This document shows positions 43,434-51,539 of a stretch of DNA of 64,000 nucleotides, piece after piece. The translations under genes were made by a program, and so were the position numbers. The stretch's first letter is position 1. The number at the start of each line of letters is the position of its first letter. This stretch comes from UBA4717 sp045531795 (lineage in GTDB: Bacteria > Bacillota > Clostridia > Oscillospirales > CAG-272). Location of the stretch: positions 5,757 to 69,756 of the forward strand of contig JAZSET010000028.1 in assembly GCA_045531795.1 (NCBI GenBank), read 5' to 3'. The notes below the pieces were generated by a model. That model was not told the DNA's origin, ran no database searches, and saw only the letters and a list, made by a program, of their open reading frames with translations.

Positions 43434-44657
43434 TTAGCCTAATAATACTTTATAGAAATTCTTTTTACCCTTGCGAACCTTGATTCCGTCTGTGAGTTCG
43501 TCAAGTGAAATCATATGACCGATATTATCTATCTTGTTGTCGTTTATGAAAAGACCGCCCTGGGTTATAAGTCTGCGCGCTTCGCTCTTTGAGGGAGCAA
43601 TTCCTGCAGCAACCATCATATCCATAACACCGATGGCATTATCTGTTAAGAGGGAAGCATCAATAGATACGGTAGGCATATTTGCATCATCGCCGCTGCC
43701 ACCAAAAAGTGCTTTTGATGCAGTTCTTGCTGCTTCTGCTTCTTCTTTTCCGTGAACAAGTGCTGTAAGCTCGTATGCAAGGATATCCTTAGCCTCATTA
43801 AGCTGTGCGCCCTCCCAGGAATCCATTTTGTCAATTTCTTCAAGAGGAATAAAGGTGAGCATACGGATACACTTAAGAACATCCGAGTCGCCGACATTTC
43901 TCCAATACTGATAGAACTCAAAAGGAGAGGTTTTATTCGGATCAAGCCAGACTGCACCGTTTGCGGTTTTACCCATTTTCTTGCCCTCTGAATTGAGGAG
44001 AAGTGTAATTGTCATAGCATAGGCGTCTTTGCCGAGCTTTTTACGGATAAGCTCAGTGCCGCCAAGCATGTTCGACCACTGGTCATCGCCACCAAACTGC
44101 ATATTGCAGTCATATTCCTTGAAGAGATGATAGAAGTCGTATGACTGCATAATCATATAGTTGAATTCAAGGAACGAAAGTCCCTTTTCCATACGCTGCT
44201 TGTAGCATTCTGCCCTGAGCATATTGTTTACCGAGAAACAAGCACCGACTTCTCGTAACAGATCAACATAATTAAGCTTTAAAAGCCAGTCTGCATTATT
44301 TACGGCAATAGCACCGCCCTCACCGAAATCGATGAATTTTTCCATCTGCTTTTTGAAACATTCGCAGTTGTGCTCAATTGTTTCGGGTGAAAGCATTGAA
44401 CGCATATCACTGCGTCCCGATGGGTCTCCGATGTATCCTGTTCCACCGCCTAAAAGCACAACAGGCTTGTTACCTGCCATCTGCAAACGCTTCATAAGGC
44501 AAAGAGCCATAAAGTGACCTACATGAAGAGAGTCTGCTGTAGGGTCAAAACCGATATAAAATTTAGCCTTACCGGTATTGATAAGCTCTCTGATTTCGCT
44601 TTCGTCTGTTACCTGGGCAATAAGACCTCTTGCCACAAGTTCTTCATATATCTGCAT
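43434..44657 (-). CDS. tyrS: Tyrosyl-tRNA synthetase
   Basis: A 407-residue class I synthetase charging tRNA-Tyr. The HIGH motif is present as HVGH (in DSLHVGHFMAL, about 41-44), KMSKS as KMGKT (about 229), and the C-terminal S4 RNA-binding domain begins around residue 345 (KSEARRLITQGGLFINDNKI). KMGKT with this length is the TyrZ-like/bacterial type 2 arrangement. GGAGG lies 6 bases before ATG 44657. There is no room for a T-box directly upstream; the PQ-loop gene is 37 bases ahead and shares the promoter. Confidence 0.95.
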   Translation of the reverse strand: MQIYEELVARGLIAQVTDESEIRELINTGKAKFYIGFDPTADSLHVGHFMALCLMKRLQMAGNKPVVLLGGGTGYIGDPSGRSDMRSMLSPETIEHNCECFKKQMEKFIDFGEGGAIAVNNADWLLKLNYVDLLREVGACFSVNNMLRAECYKQRMEKGLSFLEFNYMIMQSYDFYHLFKEYDCNMQFGGDDQWSNMLGGTELIRKKLGKDAYAMTITLLLNSEGKKMGKTANGAVWLDPNKTSPFEFYQYWRNVGDSDVLKCIRMLTFIPLEEIDKMDSWEGAQLNEAKDILAYELTALVHGKEEAEAARTASKALFGGSGDDANMPTVSIDASLLTDNAIGVMDMMVAAGIAPSKSEARRLITQGGLFINDNKIDNIGHMISLDELTDGIKVRKGKKNFYKVLLG

Positions 44658-44694
44658 AAAAACCTCCAGCGCCGCCGTGCGGCTTAATTACAAA

Positions 44695-44994
44695 TTAAAG
44701 TAAACCTGCCTTTTTGTCAAGACGGTAGTTTCGTATGTATACTACAAGATCTGCACCAACCATAATGAAGTTGAGAACATAGAAGAAAAGCACATACCAC
44801 TTAAAACTTGGTGAACTCAAGTTCACAAGCTTTGAGGAAATGCCTGCAATATAGCCAAAGAAGATAAGTAGTAGAAAGGCGAGACTCTTTCCTTTTGTTG
44901 TTCTTGCTTTGTAGGATTTAATTACATTTAACGGCCAGGAAAATCCGAAGCTTACTATCATTATAATTTCGAGAATTTCTGCTAAGGTTGACAT
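44695..44994 (-). CDS. Small PQ-loop-type membrane protein
   Basis: A 99-residue protein with three hydrophobic helices. The first has the Pro of a PQ-loop-like motif (SFGFSWPLNVIKSYKART), followed by TTKGKSLAFLLLIFFGYIAGI. Half-transporters of this size (SemiSWEET/PQ-loop) form dimers; substrate unknown. AAAGGA lies 12 bases before ATG 44994. It precedes tyrS and is probably on its mRNA. Confidence 0.75.
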   Translation of the reverse strand: MSTLAEILEIIMIVSFGFSWPLNVIKSYKARTTKGKSLAFLLLIFFGYIAGISSKLVNLSSPSFKWYVLFFYVLNFIMVGADLVVYIRNYRLDKKAGLL

Positions 44995-45037
44995 TTTGAT
45001 TTTTGTCCTTTCTATGTGACTTTACAAATTCTATAAT

Positions 45038-45065
45038 ATTATAGCACATTTTTTCTCAAATGCAA
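45038..45065 (-). promoter_or_regulatory. Promoter of the PQ-loop gene and tyrS
   Basis: On the minus strand TTGCAT (45065-45060), 16-base spacer, TATAAT (45043-45038), about 45 bases before the PQ-loop gene. Confidence 0.6.
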
Positions 45066-45102
45066 GAGAAATTGTAAAAAAAGCGGGATAATATGTGAAA
45101 AC

Positions 45103-46041
45103 TCATATTCCGTCCATTATATGATAATTCCTTAAATTTGTGTCTGTGATGCTGTTTTGCAGGGTAGCTGCAAGTTTTTCAAGGTCTGTTGCAGGCTTGT
45201 CTGAAAGCTTTTGACGGTTTATTTCTTCTGCAACAAGTGTGCATATTTCTTCAATGCTTTCAGCTTTTGCCTTTGCTTCGTCAGCAGAATTTCCAAGCTC
45301 AGTCAGGGCGACAAGCGAGTCTTCAAGACCTGACAGTACCGCAAGTTCACGCATACCGCGATATGCCCATTTATAAAATGGCTCGTATTTGTTATTAAGC
45401 AAATAAATTACCGATATCGTATGGCGTACAAATTCAAAAACTGATAGCTGAGCACTTCCGTTTTCTCCGCGTTTTATGCAGCGAGTGTAATTGTATAACC
45501 CCGATTGTACCATCATAATTGTATGAGCGGCAAGTTTTTTCAACAAAATATCTTGTGGATAGCCGAGCAGAAGTTCATTTCTGATCCTTGAAAACTCACC
45601 CGAAGCATCATAAAACACTTCACCGTTTGTTGCGCAGGCAAGGGAAGAAGGTGGAACATAAAGCCACTGATCGGTGGAAAGAGGAGTGCTTTGAGAGCCT
45701 GTAAATTTTTCGTAAAACCCGCCTGTGGTCATCACACCGTGACGATTACCGCCGACGGGCGACAAAAGTTGACGGCTGTAACCGCCATATTCTTTTGGAA
45801 GCTTAGAATAGAATCTTTCAAGCTCAAAGCCGTATTTTTCATAGTCCTCGTCTGAAAGCCACAAACAAAAACCCGGCTCAAAATCGTGGTCGCAGGAAAT
45901 TTCGTCATCAAATCCGAAGCACTCCGATCCCTCTCCTGCAAGACCGACGGCTATTCTTTGTGAAAGCCCGGGGAATTTCTTTTCAATTTCATCCTTGGCG
46001 CAGGCATCAAAAAAGCTCCTTGAAAGCTCAAGACCTTTCAT
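45103..46041 (-). CDS. DUF4037 protein with nucleotidyltransferase-like motif
   Basis: A 312-residue DUF4037 protein. Near residue 35-60 it reads GEGSECFGFDDEISCDHDF, which fits the nucleotidyltransferase fold (GS, then DxD in CDHDF). The middle and C-terminal parts are helical; the C-terminal DUF4037 region starts about residue 120. The family has no known reaction. It overlaps the TPR gene by 14 bases and uses the same GAGAGA ribosome site form, so the two are translated as a pair. A toxin/antitoxin-like or signal-generating role is conceivable because TIR-STAND and RyR genes lie immediately upstream; that is inference. Confidence 0.75.
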   Translation of the reverse strand: MKGLELSRSFFDACAKDEIEKKFPGLSQRIAVGLAGEGSECFGFDDEISCDHDFEPGFCLWLSDEDYEKYGFELERFYSKLPKEYGGYSRQLLSPVGGNRHGVMTTGGFYEKFTGSQSTPLSTDQWLYVPPSSLACATNGEVFYDASGEFSRIRNELLLGYPQDILLKKLAAHTIMMVQSGLYNYTRCIKRGENGSAQLSVFEFVRHTISVIYLLNNKYEPFYKWAYRGMRELAVLSGLEDSLVALTELGNSADEAKAKAESIEEICTLVAEEINRQKLSDKPATDLEKLAATLQNSITDTNLRNYHIMDGI

Positions 46042-46849
46042 AGATTTCTCTCGATTTCTTATATAGATTTTGTGAAGTCAGGAAATATCCGAAATAATCA
46101 AATGAGGGAGCGCATTTTTCGGCAACAAAGGCATAATATGCGTTTCTTTCAATTCTTTTATCTTCAAGTATTTCTTCTGCCGCAAGTAAACATTCTTCAA
46201 TTAACCTTGATTCGGGAGACTCTTTGGATTCATACAGATGAGCCATATTTACATATGTTACCGCAGCATCAAGTAAGGTATCGGTTTTGCCGAGGGTAAT
46301 TGCAAGGGCCTTTTTGTATAAATCCTCGGCCTCATCAAAACGAGCGAGGTCTGCAAGTGTTGTGGCAAAATTGTTGTAAAGAGCCGCATTTCTCTCATCG
46401 TTTTCATCGAGTTCGGCCTTGTATATCTCTGTCGCTTTTTCATATAGAGCCACTGCCTTTTCGGGATAACCGAAAGCCTTGCTTGTCGTGGCGGCGTTTA
46501 TCATAATGGTAGCACCCGACGGGGAATTCTCCATACCTGTAAAGGTTATAAGCTCCAGAGCCCGCTCTATTGCAGAAAGTCCGGATTCTTTATCTGACAT
46601 ACGCCTCGACAAGCCGAGAATTTCGTTTACAACAGTGAGCTCACCCGACAAATCTCCTGTAATAATCGCCTCTTTTTGCCAATAATCAAGCAGATTTTTT
46701 GCACCAATCAGATTATCTGTTTCAAAAAAACTGTCAAGCTTTTCAATTACTCTTGAAACGGGTATTCTTTTTGCGCTTTGCTCTGCCTTTTTGCATGCAG
46801 GACATTCAAAATCAATTTTTAATACTTCAAAATCTTTATTATCGTTCAT
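46028..46849 (-). CDS. Tetratricopeptide repeat protein
   Basis: A 273-residue protein. An N-terminal CPAC pair (about residue 13) may be a half zinc site. Residues ~60-260 form TPR-like helices: AIERALELITFTG, EKAVALYEKATEIYKAEL, NAALYNNFATTLADLARFDEAEDLYKKALAI, DAAVTYVNMAHLYES. ATG 46849 has GAGAGA upstream; two earlier in-frame ATGs lack a site. It begins the second unit of the island and overlaps DUF4037. TPRs suggest it binds the DUF4037 protein or another partner. Confidence 0.8.
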   Translation of the reverse strand: MNDNKDFEVLKIDFECPACKKAEQSAKRIPVSRVIEKLDSFFETDNLIGAKNLLDYWQKEAIITGDLSGELTVVNEILGLSRRMSDKESGLSAIERALELITFTGMENSPSGATIMINAATTSKAFGYPEKAVALYEKATEIYKAELDENDERNAALYNNFATTLADLARFDEAEDLYKKALAITLGKTDTLLDAAVTYVNMAHLYESKESPESRLIEECLLAAEEILEDKRIERNAYYAFVAEKCAPSFDYFGYFLTSQNLYKKSREIYERS

Positions 46850-46879
46850 ATATTTCTCTCTCATAACTTTATTACTTTT

Positions 46880-46908
46880 ATTATGCAATGAAAATGCAAA
46901 TTTGTCAA
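46880..46908 (-). promoter_or_regulatory. Promoter of the TPR-DUF4037 unit
   Basis: On the minus strand TTGACA (46908-46903), 17-base spacer, CATAAT (46885-46880), about 30 bases before the start codon. Confidence 0.7.
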
Positions 46909-46950
46909 TATAAAAATACGAAGCACATCCATTTCAAATCCATAGCTATA

Positions 46951-46984
46951 AGAAAAGAAGAGCATCAGCCGATGCTCTTCTTTC
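46951..46984 (-). terminator. Terminator after the RyR-like gene
   Basis: GAAGAGCATC (46957-46966) and GATGCTCTTC (46971-46980) form a 10-bp stem; TTTTCTT follows on the minus strand. It separates the TIR-STAND/RyR unit from the TPR/DUF4037 unit. Confidence 0.75.
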
Positions 46985-46986
46985 CT

Positions 46987-48993
46987 TTATTTTTTAACAA
47001 CCGAATATTTGTTTTCCTTAAAAAAGTCTGCCATGGTGCGAAGCAGTAATTCGTCATACTTGTAATAATCAAAGTCCGCGGGAGTATAGGTGCTTTTTCC
47101 TGAAATTTCATTTGCTTTACCGGCAAGATATTTTGAAAGCTCATCAAGCCCTGCAAAGGTGGTAATGCACGAATGCTTTTTCTGCGCATTGTTTTTTATC
47201 ACTTTTTTTATTTTGTCACCGTCTTCTTTGACGGTGATTCTCCTTTTCTTCATCGGAAGATATTCGCAGATCATATGGTATGCATTCCATCTGAAATGTT
47301 CCTGGGCAAGCATGGCGTTTCTCTTGTTTCTAAGGAAATAATTGTTGTATGTATAATTCTTGTCCTCCAGACTTTCACATGTGGCTTTTATGAGAGCTTC
47401 CCCGTCTCCTTTTCCGTCTTTCACATAATCAAGTCCAAGCAGGTTCAGTTTAAAACGAAGATTGCTTGCAAGTGATATATTGCTGTATATATCGAAATAG
47501 GAAAGCTTGCTCCAGTTGTCTTCACCTGAATAAAACTTATTGACACTCTTAGCCAGACCGCAAAGCGCCTCATTGACGATGATGTCGTGAGTGAAAAATG
47601 ATTCCGTATCACCGTAAAAAGTTATACCGTCGCACAGGGGCAGAGAAGAATCATTATATAAGAATATGCGGAAATTTTCACAATTATCGAGCAGAAGCTT
47701 AAATCTGTCAGCAATTTCAATGTTTTTGTAAATGTCTTTTGTGTCTATCAGAATGTAACTAAAGCTGTTTTCTTTTTTTATTTCTTTGACCATTTCCTTA
47801 AGACAGTCAAATTCATAACAGTTTTCATCTACGCACTTTGTGTTGTAGGGCATATCGGGGAGAGGGAAATATTCGTCTTTGTTTTTTGAAAGGGCATCCA
47901 GTGTGTCTACAAGACCGCCGATTTCCCAAATGTTCTCGTTTGCATTTTTGTCATAGATGAAATAGTTGACAGGAAATGCCCGGTATTCTCCGTTGTCATA
48001 CATTGAAAGCTGATTGTTAATTATAAATTTTCTGTAAATCTCACGGTTGAGACTGCTTAAGCCAAGCAGAAATACATTCAGGGCAACTCCTTTTTTTACC
48101 GAGGTATCTTCCTCGAAAAAGCTTTCAGGCATATCTTTTGTTATGGGGTTTTCATCTACAAAGTTACGGGCAATAAGCTCGTCCTGACTAAAGAGAGTAA
48201 TCCTTTCGCGCACGTTTTCTCCCAGAGAATCAATCTGTCTTTTTGCCGTAACAATTGCGTTTCCGTCTGACTCTAAATAGAAACAGAAGTTCTTAAAATT
48301 CTTATATGTGTCAAAATAAGCTATTATGTCGCGTATTCTGTTGTAATGGTTACTCCCTTCATTTGGAAAAATGAAATTATATCTTGTTTTTCTGTTAAAG
48401 AATTTGCTGTTCAGAAATTCTTTCGTGATTTTTTTGCGCATAACCAGAAAGCCATTGTTTACAAGCTCGTTTGCATAATTTTTCTCTGCATTTTCGGGAA
48501 GAAGAATGATAGTGCTTTTATAATTTTTTGCATAACTCAGTGACGCGGCAGAAGAAGAGACCATAATATCACAACTTCCTTTAACAAGTAAGGAGGCTAT
48601 TTTAAACACATTTAAAACCCGCCGACCGAAAGTGCTTATTGCCGCATATGAGGTTGAGACAACAGCGAGCGCAATTCCGAATCCGTATATATAAACATAC
48701 TGAGGGAATAAAAGGGCATAGTTTTCCACAAGACCGGTGCTCGTATCTCCGACAAGAGATTTTAAGGCTGCAGGGAAGCTGTCCGAAAGGTAAAAGAAGA
48801 AACTTCTTTTCTCCATAAGTACAAGCTTTTCGTAAAATGCGGGAAGAGTATAAATTATAAAGTTAAGTACGAAAATCAAGCTTATAAATATAAATGTTTT
48901 TAAGGCATTTTTCTTTCTGAAAACAAACAGTATGCCAACAATGGCAAGTATTATTTCTGCCAAAAGGATACTTTGGTTAATTGATTCCCACAT
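46987..48993 (-). CDS. Membrane protein with two Rossmann-like domains and C-terminal RyR-like domain
   Basis: A 668-residue protein with no close named homologue that I recognise. Three hydrophobic helices lie near the N-terminus (about 8-25, 31-53, 92-118). Next come two Rossmann/TrkA-N-like domains (about 138-290, CDIMVSSSAASLSYAKN; and 305-470, ALNVFLLGLSSLNREIYRKF). The C-terminus (~550-665) has EHFRWNAYHMI and KKHSCITTFAGLDELSKY, fitting the prokaryotic RyR-type domain seen with TrkA-N and membrane segments. Such proteins are predicted nucleotide-sensing channel-like effectors. Its ATG lies 2 bases after the TIR-STAND stop, with AGGAG inside that gene, so stoichiometric co-translation is likely. 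Confidence 0.7.
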   Translation of the reverse strand: MWESINQSILLAEIILAIVGILFVFRKKNALKTFIFISLIFVLNFIIYTLPAFYEKLVLMEKRSFFFYLSDSFPAALKSLVGDTSTGLVENYALLFPQYVYIYGFGIALAVVSTSYAAISTFGRRVLNVFKIASLLVKGSCDIMVSSSAASLSYAKNYKSTIILLPENAEKNYANELVNNGFLVMRKKITKEFLNSKFFNRKTRYNFIFPNEGSNHYNRIRDIIAYFDTYKNFKNFCFYLESDGNAIVTAKRQIDSLGENVRERITLFSQDELIARNFVDENPITKDMPESFFEEDTSVKKGVALNVFLLGLSSLNREIYRKFIINNQLSMYDNGEYRAFPVNYFIYDKNANENIWEIGGLVDTLDALSKNKDEYFPLPDMPYNTKCVDENCYEFDCLKEMVKEIKKENSFSYILIDTKDIYKNIEIADRFKLLLDNCENFRIFLYNDSSLPLCDGITFYGDTESFFTHDIIVNEALCGLAKSVNKFYSGEDNWSKLSYFDIYSNISLASNLRFKLNLLGLDYVKDGKGDGEALIKATCESLEDKNYTYNNYFLRNKRNAMLAQEHFRWNAYHMICEYLPMKKRRITVKEDGDKIKKVIKNNAQKKHSCITTFAGLDELSKYLAGKANEISGKSTYTPADFDYYKYDELLLRTMADFFKENKYSVVKK

Positions 48994-48995
48994 TT

Positions 48996-51452
48996 TTATC
49001 TCTCCTGTACCAGATTCTCGGTATTTGTGATTTTTTCTTTTATTTCGGCAATTTGCTTTGCGTCGGGCGAGTAAATGCTTTCTGCGGACTGTTTTGCCGT
49101 TTCGTAGGCATCAGCAGCCTCTCTGTATTCATCAAGCGCAAAACAGATATCACCCAAAAGCAAGTGGGCAAGATATGTGGTCGGATGTCTCATTCCAACG
49201 CACTCGTTGTATCCGTCGGAACTTCTTTGCGCAAAGCTTTTTGCTTCCTCGTATCTGCCCAGCTTATAAAGCACGGTTGCCTTCAGGCGGTTTGAATAAA
49301 CAATATCCACATGGCTTTCGTCAAATAAAGTCAAAAGAATCTGAATTGCTTTTTCTATGTATTCAAGGCACTCGTCATTATACCTTTCGCCCGCTATGAG
49401 AAGTTCAACAAGCTGCAGATACCCGCCTGCAATTTTGCCATAGTGAAATTCCCCCGGCGAAAAAGATGCTATGGCGTGACTTATAGAGTCCTCAACATAG
49501 CTTTTTGCGATCTCAAAGTCTTTTTCTTCTTTCGTGCGGGAATACTTTACCATATACTGCTTTGAAAGATTGGTTTTGGTCATAGTATGGCGCGATTTTT
49601 CGTCTGACGTTGTAAGTGTAATCTGAGAAAATGCTTTGTCTGCAATACTCAGCCAGTGAAGCGACTTTTCGTGTGCATTTTCAAAATGATTATCATAAGA
49701 ATAAATCCAACCTATTTTGAAAGCGGAGCGCGCAGTCTCAAAACTGTTCTCACCCTTTGTTTCCAGGTGAAAATCATAGATTTTTTTCGCCAGCATTTCG
49801 GCAAAATCAGCATCAACCGCGAAACTGAAAAGACTCTGGGCATGATAATAAAAATCAGCTGTTTTATTTGTAACGGTATCAAATCTTTCAAGGATAGCTC
49901 GTGTTATCACAGCGAGCTTGTCTTTTTCACTCTTTTTCATGCCCCAGGTCTTTTTGTCTTCAATCGTGTCGGTGAAGCGTGCGATAAATTCGCCGCAATT
50001 TTCCTCGGTGGCTTTGATTTCGTGCTTAACAACCTCCCTGATAATCGGGTGCAGAGCAATGCCTTCCGTGTTTTTGATAATCCAGCTCTTTGTTTCCAGA
50101 TCTTTGATCAGCTTTGTTGAGTCAAGGTCTGACCAGACTCTGAAACTTCTTACATTTACACCTTCAATCGGCATAAACGAAAGATACATCAGGACATTTT
50201 TCTCTTCCTCGGAAAGAGAGAAAAGTTTGAACATTTTAAGCAGATTCTCATACGCCACCTGCTTTTTCATATTTTCGCCTGCAACTTCTTCGGAAAGAGA
50301 AAGTATACCTTCTTTTTTCAGGGACAAAAGCATCTCCTCGGGTGTCTGACCGCTGTTTTCCATATGCTGAGCCAGAAGTTCAACCGTGTATGTATGACGG
50401 TTTACAAGCTCAATAAGCTCTTCAAGATATGGGTCGTCATCTTCAACATCATATCCGCCATAGTTTTGCATAAAAATCTCTTTTAACTCGGCCATAGACT
50501 CTATTGCGTCTATTTTTACTGTGGGGAAAAGGCGGGAGAAGTCGTTCCTAGTTGTGACGAGAACGTGATAATCTCCGGAAACAAACTCATGAAGATCTTC
50601 GTCGCTGATTGTGTCAAAGTTATCAATAACGATAAGAGTACTTCCGCCGGAAATTTTCTTGATTTTATCAAGCTTTCTTTTGAAAAAATCATCATCGCTC
50701 TCTTTAGAGCCGTCACTCATTGTAAAACGAGCCATCTCCGGCTCAAGAGTAAACGGACTTTCAGATATAATTGTGCTTTTTAAACTGCCGTTATATGTAG
50801 CATAGATGATAGTATCATAATCATTTTTATGTCTTTTTGCATACTGCTTCGCGATCTGTGTTTTGCCTATACCGCCAATACCGTGTAAAAATTGCACATT
50901 TTCGCCATTTTTAAAGTTGTTCTCAATTTCGGCCAAAACATTATCTCGTCCCAAAAAGATTTTTTTCGGTGTGATTGACGGGGTTGGTAAGAGTTTGAAC
51001 TGTCTGAATTTTCCACTCCAGGCACTGTTTTTACCTGCCTTATCAAGCACTGCGTAAATTTGCCTTGAAAGGTCTTCGATACGATCATCGAGTGTCGGCT
51101 TTGTCGCATCTACGCGATGAACGGCCAGAAGGTCGTATTCAAGGTCGCCTACAAGCTCTGCTTCGTCAATAACAAACGGTATTACGGGTTTGCTGTTATC
51201 AAGAGCTACAGCAATTTCCTTGGGAACTTCTCTTGACAAGATTGAACTTTCACTCTGAATAAAAAGAACAAGCTTTGATGCTTCGATGGCATCAACAATG
51301 ACCGATTTGTAGTGTTCACTGGCCAAAATTTCACCTGTACATATCCAGCAGGGGATATTGTAGCAATTTGAAAGACGATTTACGACATATTCTGCAATTT
51401 CCTGATCTTTGAAAGAAAAGCTTACAAAAATATCATGTTGACTTTGATTCAT
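48996..51452 (-). CDS. TIR - NB-ARC (STAND) - TPR protein, probable immune sensor
   Basis: An 818-residue NLR-like protein. TIR domain 1-~138: HDIFVSFSFKDQEIAEYV at the start and SREVPKEIAVAL, where Glu79 sits at the usual catalytic Glu of NAD-cleaving TIRs. NB-ARC/STAND ATPase ~165-490: FLGRD, Walker A GIGGIGKTQIA (191-201), Walker B LIVIDNFD (273-280), sensor HVLVTTRND (about 296-304), and LHPIIREVV, which resembles the MHD motif. TPR repeats fill ~540-818. This sensor-ATPase-enzyme order is that of bacterial STAND antiphage proteins and plant TIR-NLRs. GAGGTGA lies 7 bases before ATG 51452. It is first in a two-gene unit with the RyR-like membrane protein. Confidence 0.88.
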   Translation of the reverse strand: MNQSQHDIFVSFSFKDQEIAEYVVNRLSNCYNIPCWICTGEILASEHYKSVIVDAIEASKLVLFIQSESSILSREVPKEIAVALDNSKPVIPFVIDEAELVGDLEYDLLAVHRVDATKPTLDDRIEDLSRQIYAVLDKAGKNSAWSGKFRQFKLLPTPSITPKKIFLGRDNVLAEIENNFKNGENVQFLHGIGGIGKTQIAKQYAKRHKNDYDTIIYATYNGSLKSTIISESPFTLEPEMARFTMSDGSKESDDDFFKRKLDKIKKISGGSTLIVIDNFDTISDEDLHEFVSGDYHVLVTTRNDFSRLFPTVKIDAIESMAELKEIFMQNYGGYDVEDDDPYLEELIELVNRHTYTVELLAQHMENSGQTPEEMLLSLKKEGILSLSEEVAGENMKKQVAYENLLKMFKLFSLSEEEKNVLMYLSFMPIEGVNVRSFRVWSDLDSTKLIKDLETKSWIIKNTEGIALHPIIREVVKHEIKATEENCGEFIARFTDTIEDKKTWGMKKSEKDKLAVITRAILERFDTVTNKTADFYYHAQSLFSFAVDADFAEMLAKKIYDFHLETKGENSFETARSAFKIGWIYSYDNHFENAHEKSLHWLSIADKAFSQITLTTSDEKSRHTMTKTNLSKQYMVKYSRTKEEKDFEIAKSYVEDSISHAIASFSPGEFHYGKIAGGYLQLVELLIAGERYNDECLEYIEKAIQILLTLFDESHVDIVYSNRLKATVLYKLGRYEEAKSFAQRSSDGYNECVGMRHPTTYLAHLLLGDICFALDEYREAADAYETAKQSAESIYSPDAKQIAEIKEKITNTENLVQER

Positions 51453-51494
51453 TGTCTCACCTCATTGGCAGGGTTATAGTATTCGAACGCAGAT

Positions 51495-51523
51495 ATTATA
51501 TCATATTTTTCCAAAAAGCGCAA
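51495..51523 (-). promoter_or_regulatory. Promoter of the TIR-STAND/RyR unit
   Basis: On the minus strand TTGCGC (51523-51518), 17-base spacer, TATAAT (51500-51495), about 45 bases before the TIR-STAND start. An ordinary, probably constitutive promoter. Confidence 0.65.
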
Positions 51524-51539
51524 TAATATCTCAAAAATA

